A DNA stretch of 64,000 nucleotides, from assembly GCA_963920705.1 (NCBI GenBank), contig CAWUCO010000235.1:124001-188000 (forward strand). Direction: 5' to 3'. This document shows positions 12,736-24,744 of the stretch, in pieces. The stretch's first letter is position 1; every line of letters begins with the position of its first letter. Under the pieces are notes generated by a model. It was not told where the DNA came from. It was given only the letters and a program-made list of their open reading frames with translations, and ran no database searches. A program made the translations under genes and the position numbers. This DNA is from Odiellus spinosus. Its lineage: Eukaryota > Arthropoda > Arachnida > Opiliones > Phalangiidae.

Positions 12736-14050
12736 CTAAAATTGCATTATCCTTTTCTCAACTGGGGTTGGATTCGTGATATGATGATGTACGGCAGTAG
12801 CATTCCTTAGTAATGTTTTCCTAGAAGTTTCTAAAGCCTTTTGGCATTTTCCTAAACCCTTGTCTTTTTCACTTCCCCGTAAATACGATTTCGCAACGGA
12901 GCCAATCGCCACGCGCGTGAAGGGACCGAAGGGTATGTTCATCTCTCGGGATCAATTAAGGAAAAAAGTCTCAAGATGCTGGCGAAATTCGAGGAAAAAC
13001 GATGAAAACGAGAGCTTTTATAAGACTACCTTTACTCCTAATTTCTATTCTCCGAAGGAAGTTATAGGGTTCAATTTCATCGACTAATTCAATAACATCT
13101 TGGATATCACATTGGCTTTTAAGTTAAAACAGAACTCGTTACATTATGGTTCGATGAGCGCGTACAAAAGCGCATTTTTAGATGAAGTTATATCATAGAA
13201 TATATAGTAATGTAGAACAGTAAATTAACAGCTATTATTCTAAAGTAAATACGTCAGTACCGTAATTAAACACGTCAGTACCGTAATAAACACGTCAGCA
13301 CCGTAATAAACACGTCAGTACCGTAATAAACACGTCAGTACCGTAATAAACACGTCAGTACCGTAATAAACACGTCAGTACCGTTATAAACACGTCAGTA
13401 CCGTAATAAACACGTCAGTACCGTAATAAACACGTCAGTACCGTAATAAACACGTCAGCACCGTAATAAACACGTCAGCACCTTAATAAATACGTCTACC
13501 CATACTGCGAAGTTAGCAGCAATAATTCTAAAGTAAACACGTCAGGACTAAATACGTCTAGCCATACTGTAAAGTTAACAGCGATAATTCTAAAGTAAAC
13601 ACGTCAGAACCGTAATAAATACGTCTACCCATACTGCGAAGCTAGCAGCACCGTAATAAACACTTCTAGCCATATTGTAAAGTTAATCAGCAATAATTCT
13701 AAAGTAACCGTAAGAAATACGTCTAGCCAAACTATAAAGTTAATTAAAACGTCTAACACATAAAATAAGTCTAATCTAACTTAACAGCAATAATTCTAAA
13801 ATTAATTTCTATTCCTATTCCTATATTAAGCTTAGAGTATTAAATACGCAGCAGTGATGATGAAATTAACGGCAGATATTACAGTATAAAAAAAACCGGC
13901 ATTTCTAGCAATAAAATAAACAGTATTCTAAGCGGAATAAAAATGAGAAATTAAATAGACTCACCCTCGATCATTCGCGTATTCGCAAGATACAAATCGG
14001 GAATGTTATTCGCTGAATACGCTCTCCAGTCGATTACTCTTACGATCAAT
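12736..14050 (-). CDS. Minus-strand gene, three C-terminal exons, unknown protein
   Basis: Exons in order: 14050-13965, 13083-13036 and 12944-12736. The first follows TCTTTTTAG| and encodes LIVRVIDWRAYSANNIPDLY then LANTRMIE, with donor GAGG|GTGAGT. The second encodes DEIEPYNFLRRIEIR, with donor GTAAAG. The third encodes KMNIPFGPFTRVAIGSVAKS and onward to ...EKRIMQF and a TAG stop. All junctions are phase 1 and agree. The introns are 881 and 91 bases, and the larger one contains a 20-base minisatellite. The first exon needs an upstream partner ending in phase 2. I do not recognise the family. The third exon is also open on the plus strand, which lowers certainty there. Confidence 0.42.
13248..13500. 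repeat. 20-base minisatellite, about 12 copies
   Basis: Unit CACGTCAGTACCGTAATAAA with few variants. A looser, higher-order repeat with AATTCTAAAGTAAACACGTC and TACGTCTAGCCATACTGTAA continues to about 13800. It lies in the intron of the minus-strand gene model. Confidence 0.88.
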
Positions 14051-15051
14051 CTAAAAAGAAATAAAATTAAAATTTTGTAATTAATTTATATAAATAATTA
14101 AAAATATCTACAATTTGTGATTCGATAAAAATCTATCTTATTCAAAGTTCAAATTAGTGTTGTTAATCTTCCGCTATGAAGATGTTTCCGCTATACAATT
14201 TAAAACACGGTAAACTTTTAAATATTTTTACCATATCAAACCGTAAATTTTCATTGAACGCGCAGGGTAAATTACAAATTTCGAACTTTATACACTTGAT
14301 TCATCTACTTGAATCCGTTCCAATCAAAAGTAACCTTTGCGTGAGGTTTAATGAAGAGGTTTTTTTTTATACTACCGCGTAGCTTCACTCAACCTTTAAG
14401 AGATATCAGTAAAAAAGGATGGCCATCCATAAATGATGTGAAAATGGCTATCTTATTGGAACTATATAAAGAATGTAATAGTAGGCTTATAGGCTACACT
14501 CCCAAAATGAAAGTAAGCCAATCTTTTCGGGCAGGACACCCGGACGTATTATATCGAATCGATTCTAGAATCTTGGGGTTGGTTGGTTAATAAACGACGG
14601 ATCTTCTGTTCTTTTTCCCACGATATTGGCATTTCTATAAAGGGACGGGTCGCCGTATGGTCACACGCTTATAGCTATAAATCGAAGATAAAATTAACGG
14701 TCGAAAAAAAGGAGAGTCGCGTTTCATAGTTCCGAATCTTGAAAGGAATCCCAAATTTCATTCGGAAAACAGGTTTTTCTCCGGGAATAAAGGTCATTTT
14801 CAAGGTGGTATGTATAGATATATATATATAATAGAAATTATAAGAGGCGCTTCTCCGTTTAATAGCGCTGGGTCCTTCGATATCACGATAGGGGGCCTCC
14901 GTCACAAGTTTAATAGGAAGAAGGAAGACTTAACTTAGGTGATCTTAAGTATACATTCTTCAAAGCTAGCCTGGACAAGTGCCTTAATAGCAACGAAGAT
15001 CAAAAGAGGTTAGAGTTTAAACTATAGGTGCAGTAAAAAAAATACAAGCTC

Positions 15052-15410
15052 TTAAAGGGAGAATGCACCTGATTTTTTATCGATTCCTTGTTATTTAAAT
15101 AGGCCTAATCCACTAGTGAAAAAATTTACGAACATATATTAAACTAGAAATAAATTCAAAATTTACCCGGAAAATAGGCTTAGCGGGATTCGGGGTGATA
15201 CTGATTTCATCGCGTATTGTAAGTCTCGTGGAGATCTCGCGTGAACGACGGGCCTTGGCTCATTGGTCGCTAGACCTTACACGGAGGCAAATCACGATCT
15301 CCATGAATCCATTTAAGACTATTTTCCGGGTAAGTTTTAAATTTATTTCTAGTTTAATAGATGGATTAGGCCTATTTAAACGATTAGGAATCGTTTAAAT
15401 AGTCACTTTG
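15052..15410. mobile_element. Family B miniature element (copy 3), right end degraded
   Basis: Left TTAA|AGGGAGAATGCACC. The CGATTCCTTGTTATTTAAAT block is present, and its inverse near 15360-15400 ends without the usual terminus. Confidence 0.6.
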
Positions 15411-15866
15411 CCTGATCAATGCAAAGTCAAAATGGTCAAGTGTACCATTAAAAACATTGCGTTTTTGGAGTTGTTTAGTCATGAGTAAGATATTTGTATC
15501 TTTTGAGAAAACAAAATACAAATAATTTTGTAAATTCAGTGAGACGGTAAATTACCGCGTAATTTACCAATTTCCATAATTACGGTAATTTTGGAACTGT
15601 AGCCCCTGGGTATTCTATTATAAAGTAGGGCAGCGATTTGTGAATTCTTTCAAAACAGTTTCAACGTGTCTTTTTCCAATAAAACGACTAGCTTAATTAC
15701 CGCGAAACCTTGGAATAAGCCACAAGTTCCGTAGAAAAGTGTTTTTTCCTACGAAACATTGGATTCCTTTTAAGGTTGTACCGAGGTAAAGGTTCTCGGT
15801 TTTCCAATCTCTTTTAAACGTACTAATCCCTTAAGAAGCGGCAGAAGCTTGAGGATGATGGGATAC

Positions 15867-16002
15867 CTTCTTTCTTCTCCGGAAGGAAACGCTTTTACAC
15901 GCTCTTTTATAATCCGGAGCCATCGTGTTTTCGCGAACTTTTTAATATCACGGATGATGACGGGGATTTCCTTCGGGCTGGGCTTTATCGACGCAAAATA
16001 GG
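15867..16002 (-). CDS. Possible upstream exon of the minus-strand gene at 12.7-14 kb
   Basis: After GCTCGTAG| the frame reads YFASIKPSPKEIPVIIRDIK then KFAKTRWLRIIKERVKAFPS and GEER. It ends AG|GTATCC in phase 2, exactly the phase needed by the exon at 14050. The composition is basic and protein-like. The donor is weak, and the same frame stays open to 15770, so this could instead be one exon of another gene or a chance ORF. Confidence 0.25.
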
Positions 16003-16639
16003 CTACGAGCAATACGTGTTCTTTAACTTACTACTAGCCGTCAAAACGATCATCCTTTTCTTGTTTGCGAAAATCTCTCCGAAGAGCTGGCATCTTTTTT
16101 TAATGTTGTATTTTTTATTCTCTCAAACCCGTTGCAAATTGGTTTAGAGTGAGATTCTGCTTCTCGCGGCGCACTTCGAAATAAATTGACGCAATATATT
16201 TTGTATTGCTCCGGGAGCAGTTAAAGTGGTCCAAAGAAAAACGCCATTGCTATAAATAATCGAGTTCTGATACGTTATACCGTAACTGAATTACTGAACG
16301 GAAAACGAGTAATCTATTGGTAAATTGGTGTAACGTATAACGAGTATTCTTACGTAAAAAGACCAAGAAATTTGTTTTGAAAATGGCTAAAACTTCATTA
16401 TTTGTTATACCGCGTGTCATTTCAAGGCAGTCTCCAAATTTATATTACTGGTTCGAAATATCAATAATAAAACCAATTCAAAATTAATAAAAAGAAATCT
16501 CGATATTACGCCTTCTTTATGAGATGTGCGACACTCCTACAAATCTTGTATAGTCTAATGTTTGAAATTTTCAAATCGTTCAAATCCTCACGCGGCAAAC
16601 CATTCAAATTCCTAGTAAATCGTGAAATCCTGGTATATC

Positions 16640-17100
16640 TTCCAAATACCTACCAAATATCTACCAAAACCCTTCCAAATATCTTCCAAAACCCAACCAA
16701 ATATCTTTCAAAAGCCTTCCAAATATCTTTCAAAAGCCTTCCAAATATCTTTCAAAAGCCTTCCAAATATCTTTCAAAAGCCTTCCAAATATCTTTCAAA
16801 AGCCTTCCAAATACCTTTCAAAAGCCTTCCAAATATCTTTCAAAAGCCTTCCAAATATCTTTCAAAAGCCTTCCAAATATCTTTCAAAAGCCTTCCAAAT
16901 ATCTTTCAAAAGCCTTCCAAATATCTTTCAAAAGTCTTCCAAATATCTTTCAAAAGCCTTCCAAATATCTTTCAAAAGCCTTCCAAATATCTTTCAAAAG
17001 CCTTCCAAATATCTTTCAAAGCCTTCCAAATATCTTTCAAAAGCCTTCCAAATATCTTTCAAAAGCCTTCCAAATATCTTCCAAAATCCTTAAATATCTA
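16640..17100. repeat. 22-base minisatellite, first type
   Basis: Unit CCTTCCAAATATCTTTCAAA plus AG, about 20 copies. ORFs of 167-244 codons across it come from period and composition alone. Confidence 0.88.
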
Positions 17101-17289
17101 CCAAATATCCTCCAAAACCCTTTAAAATATCCTCCCAAACCCTTCCAAATATCCTCCAAAACCCTAACCCAATCTGCCAAAACCCTTCTAAATATATTTC
17201 AAAAGCCTTCCAAATATCTTCCAAAATCGTTAAATATCTTCCAAAATCCTTAAATATCTACCAAAATCCTTAAATATCTACCAAAATCC

Positions 17290-17950
17290 TTAAATATCTA
17301 CCAAATATCCTCCCAAACTATTCCAAATATCCTCCCAAACCCTTCCAAATATCCTCCCAAACCCTTCCAAATATCATCACAAACCCTTCCAAATATCCTC
17401 ATAAACCCTTCCAAATATCCTCACAAACCCTTCCAAATATCCTCACAAACCCTTCCAAATATCCTCACAAACCCTTCCAAATATCCTCACAAACCCTTCC
17501 AATTAAATATCCTCACAAACCCTTCCAAATATCCTCACAAACCCTTCCAAATATCCTCACAAACCCTTCCAAATATCCTCACAAACCCTTCCAAATATCC
17601 TCACAAACCCTGCAAATATCCTCACAAACCCTTCCAAATATCCTCACAAACCCTTCCAAATACCCTCACAAACCCTTCCAAATATCCTCACAAACCCTTC
17701 CAAATATCCTCACAAACCCTTCCAAATATCCTCACAAACCCTTCCAAATATCCTCACAAACCCTTCCAAATATCCTCCCAAACCCTTCCAAATATCCTCC
17801 CAAACCCTTCCAAATATCCTCAAAAACCCTTCCAAATATCCTCCCAAACCCTTCCAAATATCCTCACAAACCCTTCCAAATATCCTCACAAACCCTTCCA
17901 AATCTTCCCAAACCCTTCCAAATATCCTCCCAAATCCTTCCAAATATCCT
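17290..17950. repeat. 22-base minisatellite, second type
   Basis: Unit CCCTTCCAAATATCCTCACA plus AA, about 29 copies. It shares the CCTTCCAAATATC core with the preceding array, from which it is separated by mixed units (17100-17290). Confidence 0.88.
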
Positions 17951-18170
17951 CCAAAACCCTTCCAAATCTTCCAAAACCCTTCTAAATCATTCAAAACCCT
18001 TTCAAATCTTCCAAAACCCTTTCAAATCTTCCAAAACCCTTTCAAATCTTCCAAAACCCTTTCAAATCTTCCAAAACCCTTTCAAATATTGAAAAACCCT
18101 TTCAAATCTTCCAAAACCATTTCAAATATTGAAAAACCCTTTCAAATCTTCCAAAACCCTTTCAAATCCT
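17950..18170. repeat. 20-base minisatellite, third type of the same lineage
   Basis: Unit AACCCTTTCAAATCTTCCAA, about 10 copies, a shortened derivative of the 22-base units with TATC lost. Confidence 0.85.
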
Positions 18171-18456
18171 TAAGAAATTTTAAAAGATATCAAATCTCGT
18201 ATACCCATTAACTATGAGTTTAACCCTTATCAATATTATAGTATTCGAATTATATTTAAAACTGGTTTAGATAAAAAAAACTTGAAACTTGTATTCTAAA
18301 GAAGATAATATTAGGGTTGATTTGGCGAATGATAAAGAGTTATGGATTAAAAAAAATGATAGAAAGAAGAAATGTCTTTTAATCGTTTTTCGAGACGAAT
18401 TCATCCGACGTAACCCGCGAGAAAGCCATTTATAGAAAAAAGGTTTTAGAGGGATC

Positions 18457-18487
<31 letters not shown>

Positions 18488-18689
18488 AGAATGCCGCAAA
18501 TCGTTTTTCAGCGGTTTTTTCCAGGCGTTTTCGTGGAAGGATTTAAAATCGTCCAACGAAGAGTAAACGTTCCCCGAAAAGGAGAGAAAAGATTAAGGGA
18601 ATCTTCCTCTCTCGTACCCAGGGTTTTGTCGCGTCCCATTCCTAATCTTCAAAGGGAGGGCCAAAAAACTAACAAATCTTTCCTTAAAT

Positions 18690-18860
18690 AATTGCGATAC
18701 GAAATGTAGAACTTTCTGGATTAAGTACTTTTACGAAAATGACAACACGAAAGCGATCTTATCACTTGTACCAGAATGCGCGAGAATCAACTGTAGGCTC
18801 TACAATAGCCACGCTACCACAATAATATGTCGTAGTATTGGGGGAATATTAATTTTAAAA
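18690..18860. mobile_element. Family D fragment (copy 5)
   Basis: Inverted fragment with TCTGGATTAAGTACTTTTAC, GCGAGAATCAACTGTAGGCTC and GCTACCACAATAATATG-type blocks. Both termini are missing. Confidence 0.45.
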
Positions 18861-19479
18861 ATAAGCCCCAGATTTTCCTCTTTTTATCTATAGACACGCG
18901 ACCATAATGTTGACGCTGTATTGCGGGGAATGTTGGGATTTAACTTCAAGTTGATAGTAGTATTATTTTTCATATTTATAAACAATTTATGTTCGAATTG
19001 TTCTCATTAATATAAATTTCTCATTGAGTTCTACTCAGCAAAGAAATTGTAATTTAATAATGAAAATATGGACATTTGCTTTCTCAGCCTCTCTTTAATA
19101 ATCCCGTCTCGATCCAATTTCTTTTTTTTTTTTTTTAACACTATACTGCGGGGTGAGAAACAAAACCCTCGATATGAAATTAACAATCTATATATCACGA
19201 TGCCTAGAAAATGGAGGTCGAAATATAATAGATTTTTATATTTATAGGCTCTGAAAAAGGCGAATGTTAGGGTTTAAACACGTCCTTATCCAATTACACG
19301 ATTACGTAACTGATTTCAGTCTTTGGAAATTCTAAATACGTAATCATTTTAGTACCTAATTACTTTAGTACCGTCAAAGCTACAAGTTTTTACACTGATC
19401 ATGTGGAGTGCTCGGGATGCCTGCGTAATAGCATTTTCACGATTACCGCTCTTGTAAAATATGTTGCAACGAATATAGG

Positions 19480-19762
19480 ACGCGAGGCGGGTACGTCGCG
19501 AGGAAGGTACGTCGCGAAGATGGTACGTCGCGAAGAATGGACGTCGCGAAGATGGTACGTCGCGAAGATGGTACGTCGCGAAGATGGTACGTCGCGAAGA
19601 AGGGACGTCGCGATGAAGGGACGTCGCGATGAAGGGACGTCGCGAAGAAGGGACGTCGCGAAGAAGGGACGTCGCGAAGAAGGTACCTCGCGAAGAAGCT
19701 ACCTCGCGAAGAAGGTACCTCGCGAAGAAGGTACAAAGCGAAGAAGGTACAACGCGAATAAG
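19480..19762. repeat. 15-base CpG-rich minisatellite, about 18 copies
   Basis: Unit GGACGTCGCGAAGAA with G/T and GAT variants. Each unit carries three CpG dinucleotides in an otherwise AT-rich region. Frames are open on both strands because 15 is a multiple of three. Confidence 0.88.
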
Positions 19763-22124
19763 ATATGTTGTAATGATAATCTATTGTAATGATAATGCAA
19801 TCATATGTGGTCTAATATAATTATAAAAAACGAGCGTGGGCGCGAACTAGATCTCAGCGGTATGATATCGAGAAACAGCTATTTTCAGGCACCACAGTTT
19901 AAAGAAACCGCTCTTTTCAGCTGAAACCCGCGATTGTTGTTTCAGGAAAAAGCTGTTACGCAGTACTGGGTGATCAGCCCATACCAAGTTCTTTTTCTCT
20001 TGTCGGGGTTCAAGAAGATAAATATATATAGAACGACACTAGAGAATTTGTCCCAAATAGAAAAATTCTTTCTCTTTTAGTCGGGCTATATACGAACTAG
20101 ATAGCGCTGTTGAGCTACTCGACCATATAGCTATAGCGATAGTAGGGTAAGTTAAGAGTACTTTTTAATTAAATTTGCATACAGAAAGGATTAGTTTCGC
20201 GACGAACCGCCCACTAACGCCTAGGAAAAGAACGAACAAACGTCTTTCTATTCGACTTGACGAGACCATTAAGAAAAGCAATCTACGGTTAAAAGAGAAA
20301 CAACGAGGAAAAAACCTCCCACTCTTATACGCCCATTTTAAACGCCATATAGACGACTCAATGGTTTAGCTAAACACCTAAGGGAATTAAAACCGAATAG
20401 ACTCGTGTTCGAGGGTAGTTGGTAATTAGTACTTTGGTTCCAGTATAAGGAATTCCTTTCCAGTCAACTTTCTCGCATCTAGACAACTCTCTGTTAACTG
20501 TTTCAATTTTATTCATGATCGGATTAATTAAAATAATTACACACCCATACTGAGTGTGTTTGAAGTTATAAAACCAAAAATGAAAGCTTATATCCAATAG
20601 GCGATTCTAACAAAAAGGCTTATTGAATAATTAAATAATATTCAAATTTTATGGGAATTAAATGAGATTCCATTATTTTCATAGTCCGACTTATTAGCAG
20701 AGTAGTTAAAATCCAAATTAACACTCGTGTAGGAATATTACAAGTCTAATATCAAAACCTTCCTTGCGAGCAATATCAAGTAAAATATTATTATTAAAAA
20801 ATAGATGAGCAAAGTCTAGGAATAGACAGATATAATTATGACTAGCAATAGATTCATTTTACAACTCGGAATGCTGTACAGACCTTTAGAACTCTTTACA
20901 ATACATGTAAACATTTTACAAATAATTCTGAACATGACCTAATACCTGATAGTTTTATGAAAACTATAGCATAAAGCTTAGTTTTAATGCATAGGGTTAG
21001 CCCGCTATTTATTTTATCACGTGAAAAATAATTTTGCAAATGTCCGACCTTTCGATTATGATACGAAGAACAGATACGCAACTTAATTATTTTAGGAAAA
21101 TTGGTCCGTGGGTTTGGTGCATATATATGTATATCAGTAGGCTTTGCGTCTGTCAGTCGACAGAAATTAGATTATCTTAACTTTGCCCGCTACGTCGTAA
21201 TTCGAGATGGAATAGAGGGTACGTATACCTTTAATTTTAAAATTCTTATAGGTCTTCTTTCGAACTTAAATATTATCACGAAGTTATTTTTGGTTTCTCG
21301 AGTCCTTTCAGTAGCTCTCAACCCGAGAGTTAGAAGAATTGGAAGGATGTAGGAGGTGCACTTTGTAGAAAATGGTTGTAGAGGTTCGGGGGTGAGTTTG
21401 GACAACGAGAGTTGGAAGGGAATCTTTCGCGTGAAGTCAAACGTAAAAAGAACGATATTTTTTCCTAGCGGAGGAGAGAGTGAGTAAGAGAGCCAGAGAA
21501 GGTTTCTTTCTATTTGGTTGAATTCGGGGCATCTCAATTTATCGAAGTTGTCTCGAATAAAAAAAAACTTGTACGTACAAAAGAACTAACAACGAAAATA
21601 GTAGAAAGAAAAAAAATCGAAAGAAAACGTATATATAGTCTCGTTAAAACTTAAAAAGGGAGTTTCTAGCTTTCTCCATTTCTATTTTTCACTCTCCACA
21701 AAAACATTCCCTGGAGAAACTATTGTTTCGACGCGCGCTTCGATCTCCTGGTAGAACGAATCTTATAGGGAGGGTGAAAAGGACAATCGACTATATTTTA
21801 ACGATTCTAAAAAGGACCCTTTAAACTAAACACGCAACGTGACTCGATTAGGGCCAAATAGCGCCAAGATCGTCAATTTAATTTTCCATAGAATATAGAA
21901 AGAAATCAGCTCAAAAATGAGAAATCATCCAATTGGAACAATTAATGGTCCAATTTCAAAAATTAATCCAATAGAATTTGACCAAAGAGATCAAACGAAA
22001 TAACCAGAATCCAGCAAAAATGGTAAACAAACGCCGAATCCTTGTTATTTCATTAGGGATATAATAAGTGATTTTAATAAATCACTTTATTTTCATTTTA
22101 ACCTTCAATTTAAAGCAGCCTTAT

Positions 22125-22440
22125 AACAAGGGATTTTTTTCGATTCCTTATCGTTTAAACAATTTACAAACCAATTTTAAACCAGATATAAATTAAAAAT
22201 TACTGGATCGCGTATAAGGTGCCATCGACCAATGAGCAAAGGTCCGTCGTTAATTGGAGACTTACAATAACATTCGATTGGTCGATGACCCTTCAATGCG
22301 AAGAAAATCAGGATCTCTATAAATTTTCAGCTAAGCTTATTTTTCCGGGTAAGTTTTAATTTTATTTCTAGTTTAATATGTGTTTGTAAATTTAATCGAT
22401 TATAATAGGAAGGTTGCATTCTCCCTTTAACGTTATTTTA
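22125..22440. mobile_element. Family B miniature element (copy 4), left end truncated
   Basis: Right terminus AGGTTGCATTCTCCCT|TTAA. The left side starts within the CGATTCCTTATCGTTTAAAC block. It lies about 115 bases before the PLDLS exon. Confidence 0.6.
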
Positions 22441-22553
22441 AAAGCTGTACTACTTATATATTGGTCTCGGTCGTTCGTTTTTTCGCGTGTACTTGTCGTA
22501 TTATCGCTCGATTTTTTTTAGTACTTAATTTGATTCGTCTCTTTTTTTCATAG

Positions 22554-22768
22554 CCACGCCGTTAGATTTGTCGCAACCCTTATTGAACGGCAAAGTGAAA
22601 GTGCCAAACATCGTCGCCGCCTCCGAGTATCAACGGGCGAGAGTTTCAACCACCCCAACATTTTCATCGCCTTTCATCCGCAGCGATTCAACGAGTCCCA
22701 TAGTTAACGCGACCGATGACCGTCTGCCCATGACGATCGTCAACAAGTTCAAGAAAGAAACAACGCGG
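22554..22768 (+). CDS. Zinc-finger gene, exon with CtBP-binding PLDLS motif
   Basis: The acceptor is a T-rich tract ending in CATAG. The donor is CGG|GTAAGT after a complete codon (phase 0). The exon encodes about 71 residues beginning x-TPLDLSQPLLNGKVKVPN and ending NKFKKETTR, rich in S, T and P and without a finger. PLDLS (22559-22573) matches the PxDLS motif that recruits the corepressor CtBP in proteins such as Knirps and Snail, so transcriptional repression is likely. Two bases at the exon start complete a codon from an unidentified upstream exon. A GAACTC-rich repeat begins about 100 bases after the donor. Confidence 0.88.
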
Positions 22769-22859
22769 GTAAGTCGATAAAAAGGATAAAAGTGGAGTTG
22801 GCAAAATAAAACCAACAATAAATAGAGGGGGGCGGAGTAGTTAGCACCGAGGGGGCTGA

Positions 22860-23240
22860 CACTCGAGGAACTCGGTGTACAAGTGGAAATGAATTCGCTC
22901 GAATTCGTCAGAACTCCGCGAACTCTCGAGAACTTTTGGAAAGTTACGAGAACTCTCATAAATTTTATGAGAATCTCGCAAATTTTCCAGAACTCTGGCG
23001 AATTCTTGGGAACTCTTCCGAACTCTTCTGAACTCTCGAGAACTCCCACGAACTCAACTCGCGAGAACTCTCTCGAATTCAGAAGAATTCGCGAGAACTC
23101 GCGCGAACTCTTTCAATTCGTGAGAACTCTTAGAAATTTGGAAGAACCGAAAGCAAACTGGAACGAATTTGAGAAACTCTAGTGAACTCAAGGAATTCAC
23201 GTGAACTCTGAAAAATTCGAAATCAGGTGTACACAAAAAA
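22860..23240. repeat. GAACTC-rich degenerate repeat, possibly inside an inverted-repeat element P
   Basis: Dozens of GAACTC/CGAGAACTC/GAATTC motifs at irregular 10-20 base spacing, framed by GGTGTACAAGTGG on the left and AGGTGTACAC on the right. A related short piece with AGAGTTCGAACTCTTGCGAA and GTACACCAGAGTTC lies at 54340-54480. Long ORFs across it are artefacts. Confidence 0.5.
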
Positions 23241-24247
23241 AGAAGCGTCTACCCCTCTGTTAGCACTCTTGCTACGCAAAATAGTGTTCGGTTTCGATCA
23301 CAGAAGTCGAGGAAAACCACGAAATTTGGAGCATTTGTTGTTGAACTCAACGTGCAGTCAAAGATGAACTCGGCCGTACATTCAATTCGAGTGACGCCCC
23401 CCTCCATCGTGACGTCATCCACATAATTAATAACAAATAATAATTAAAAACTAAATCATTTTTAAAAATTATGACAAAATTTGCGAAAAAATAGAGTCCC
23501 AAGATATAAAGTCATATCTGATTATCCGCGACCCCGGGGCAAATCACTAGCTATAGGGTCTCGTGGCCCTAACTTCGGTCAAGTCTATAAGATAACGCAG
23601 CTACGGGTATTAAAGCTTTTCATCAAAACATCTTAAACCATTAAATTTTTTTCTCCTCTCTTTCGAGAGTTCTTTTCTTTCCCCGCTTCTTCGAAGATGT
23701 TTCTGCTCTCGAGATTACGGAGCTCAGTCGCGTTCTTCCTTTTCGCTCCTGAACCTCAAGAAAAATTTCTTCTCAAGAGACAAATCTCTCGGATTAGACG
23801 CTTCGAAAAACAAAGTCGCTCGTGGCCCGGTTATTTTCCAAAAACAGTAGAGAAAGGTCTCCCTTTATCATAGATAGCAGAGCCGCAGTTTCGCGCTCCA
23901 TAAAGACTCGAGTGGGTAGAACTTTCGGGCCAGAAAGTCGAGTATAAAAATTTATACCGATCGATTTTTTCGGGGTTTCTTTCTAGTAAATATAATTTGT
24001 CATTTTTCTTTAATATATATATATATATATATATCTTTCAAAGTTTATTTCGTAACATCTCGCGATGTCAACTCGAAATCCCGTTTGGGCGGAAAGAGCT
24101 CGACTTAAATTAAAACGGACGAGCCAGGATTAAATGTCAGAACGAGGAGCAAAATTAAATTAAATTCATACACCTTGGCGTCCGAGCTCTCAAACCCCCC
24201 ACGAAATTAGAACCATCTATTCACTTTACCGTACCCGATCAATAATA

Positions 24248-24566
24248 TTAAAGGGAAACTTGGAGCTAAAAATTGAACAGCTTTTAAAATTGCCAAAAAA
24301 AAAAAAAAAAAAAAACGTATTCGAGTATTTTCAAACAATTTTAAAACTCTTTTTTGGTGTTTAAATTAATTTCTAAAGTTTGGTAAAGTTTGAATAAAGG
24401 TAAATATAAAATCCAACCAATCATATTACGGCAGCCCTCAACAATGTCTCAACATTAAAAGAATAAGCTGGAAATGACCAACGCCTTCATATTATTTTAA
24501 TGTTAGGACATTACAAGCGCCGTTTAAGGCTGAAATAATATGATTGGCCCGAATTTATACTTCACT
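24248..24566. mobile_element. Family C miniature element (copy 1), right end missing
   Basis: Starts TTAA|AGGGAAACTTGGAGCT and contains the CCAATCATATTACGGCAGCC and AACATTAAAAGAATAAGC blocks seen in copy 2. The right arm is lost where family E begins. A 22-base A run lies at 24295-24316. Confidence 0.6.
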
Positions 24567-24567
24567 T

Positions 24568-24744
24568 AAGCTACGTTCACACTACAGACTTTGAAACCGT
24601 TTTGGAAAGGTCAAATGATAAAATTTTGGGGTCACCCTTGTAGGTCTTTGATCAAGAAACAAAATTAAAATCTTAAAAAGTCGATTTGAACATTCGAAAT
24701 GGTTTGAAAATGGTTCCAAAGTGTCAAGTGTGAACGTAGCTTTA
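24568..24744. mobile_element. Miniature element family E (copy 1)
   Basis: Inverted ends AAGCTACGTTCACACTACAG and AAGTGTGAACGTAGCTTTA, about 177 bases. The interior holds GAAACCGTTTTGGAAAGGTC. It directly abuts the truncated family C copy to its left. Confidence 0.7.

Noticed and set aside
12825-12932. Plus-strand exon candidate (TTTTCCTAG| to GAAGG|GTATGT) in phase with the PLDLS exon
   Set aside because: Phase fits, but the minus strand at the same place gives a longer frame as part of three phase-consistent exons with a stop codon. A one-in-three phase match is weak support.
14351-14590. 80-codon plus-strand ORF ending ...GHPDVLYRIDSRILGLVG
   Set aside because: It reads like protein but lacks splice borders, a good start context or a recognisable motif. 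It overlaps the presumed intron of the minus-strand gene.
16003-16053. A further exon upstream of 16002 in the minus-strand model (GTAAGT donor at 16031)
   Set aside because: The implied intron would be only 29 bases, too short to splice.
16519-17253. 244-codon ORF of NIFQKPSKYLSKAFQISFKSLP-type repeats
   Set aside because: It is a 22-base minisatellite read through three frames in turn, and the protein repeat simply reflects the DNA unit.
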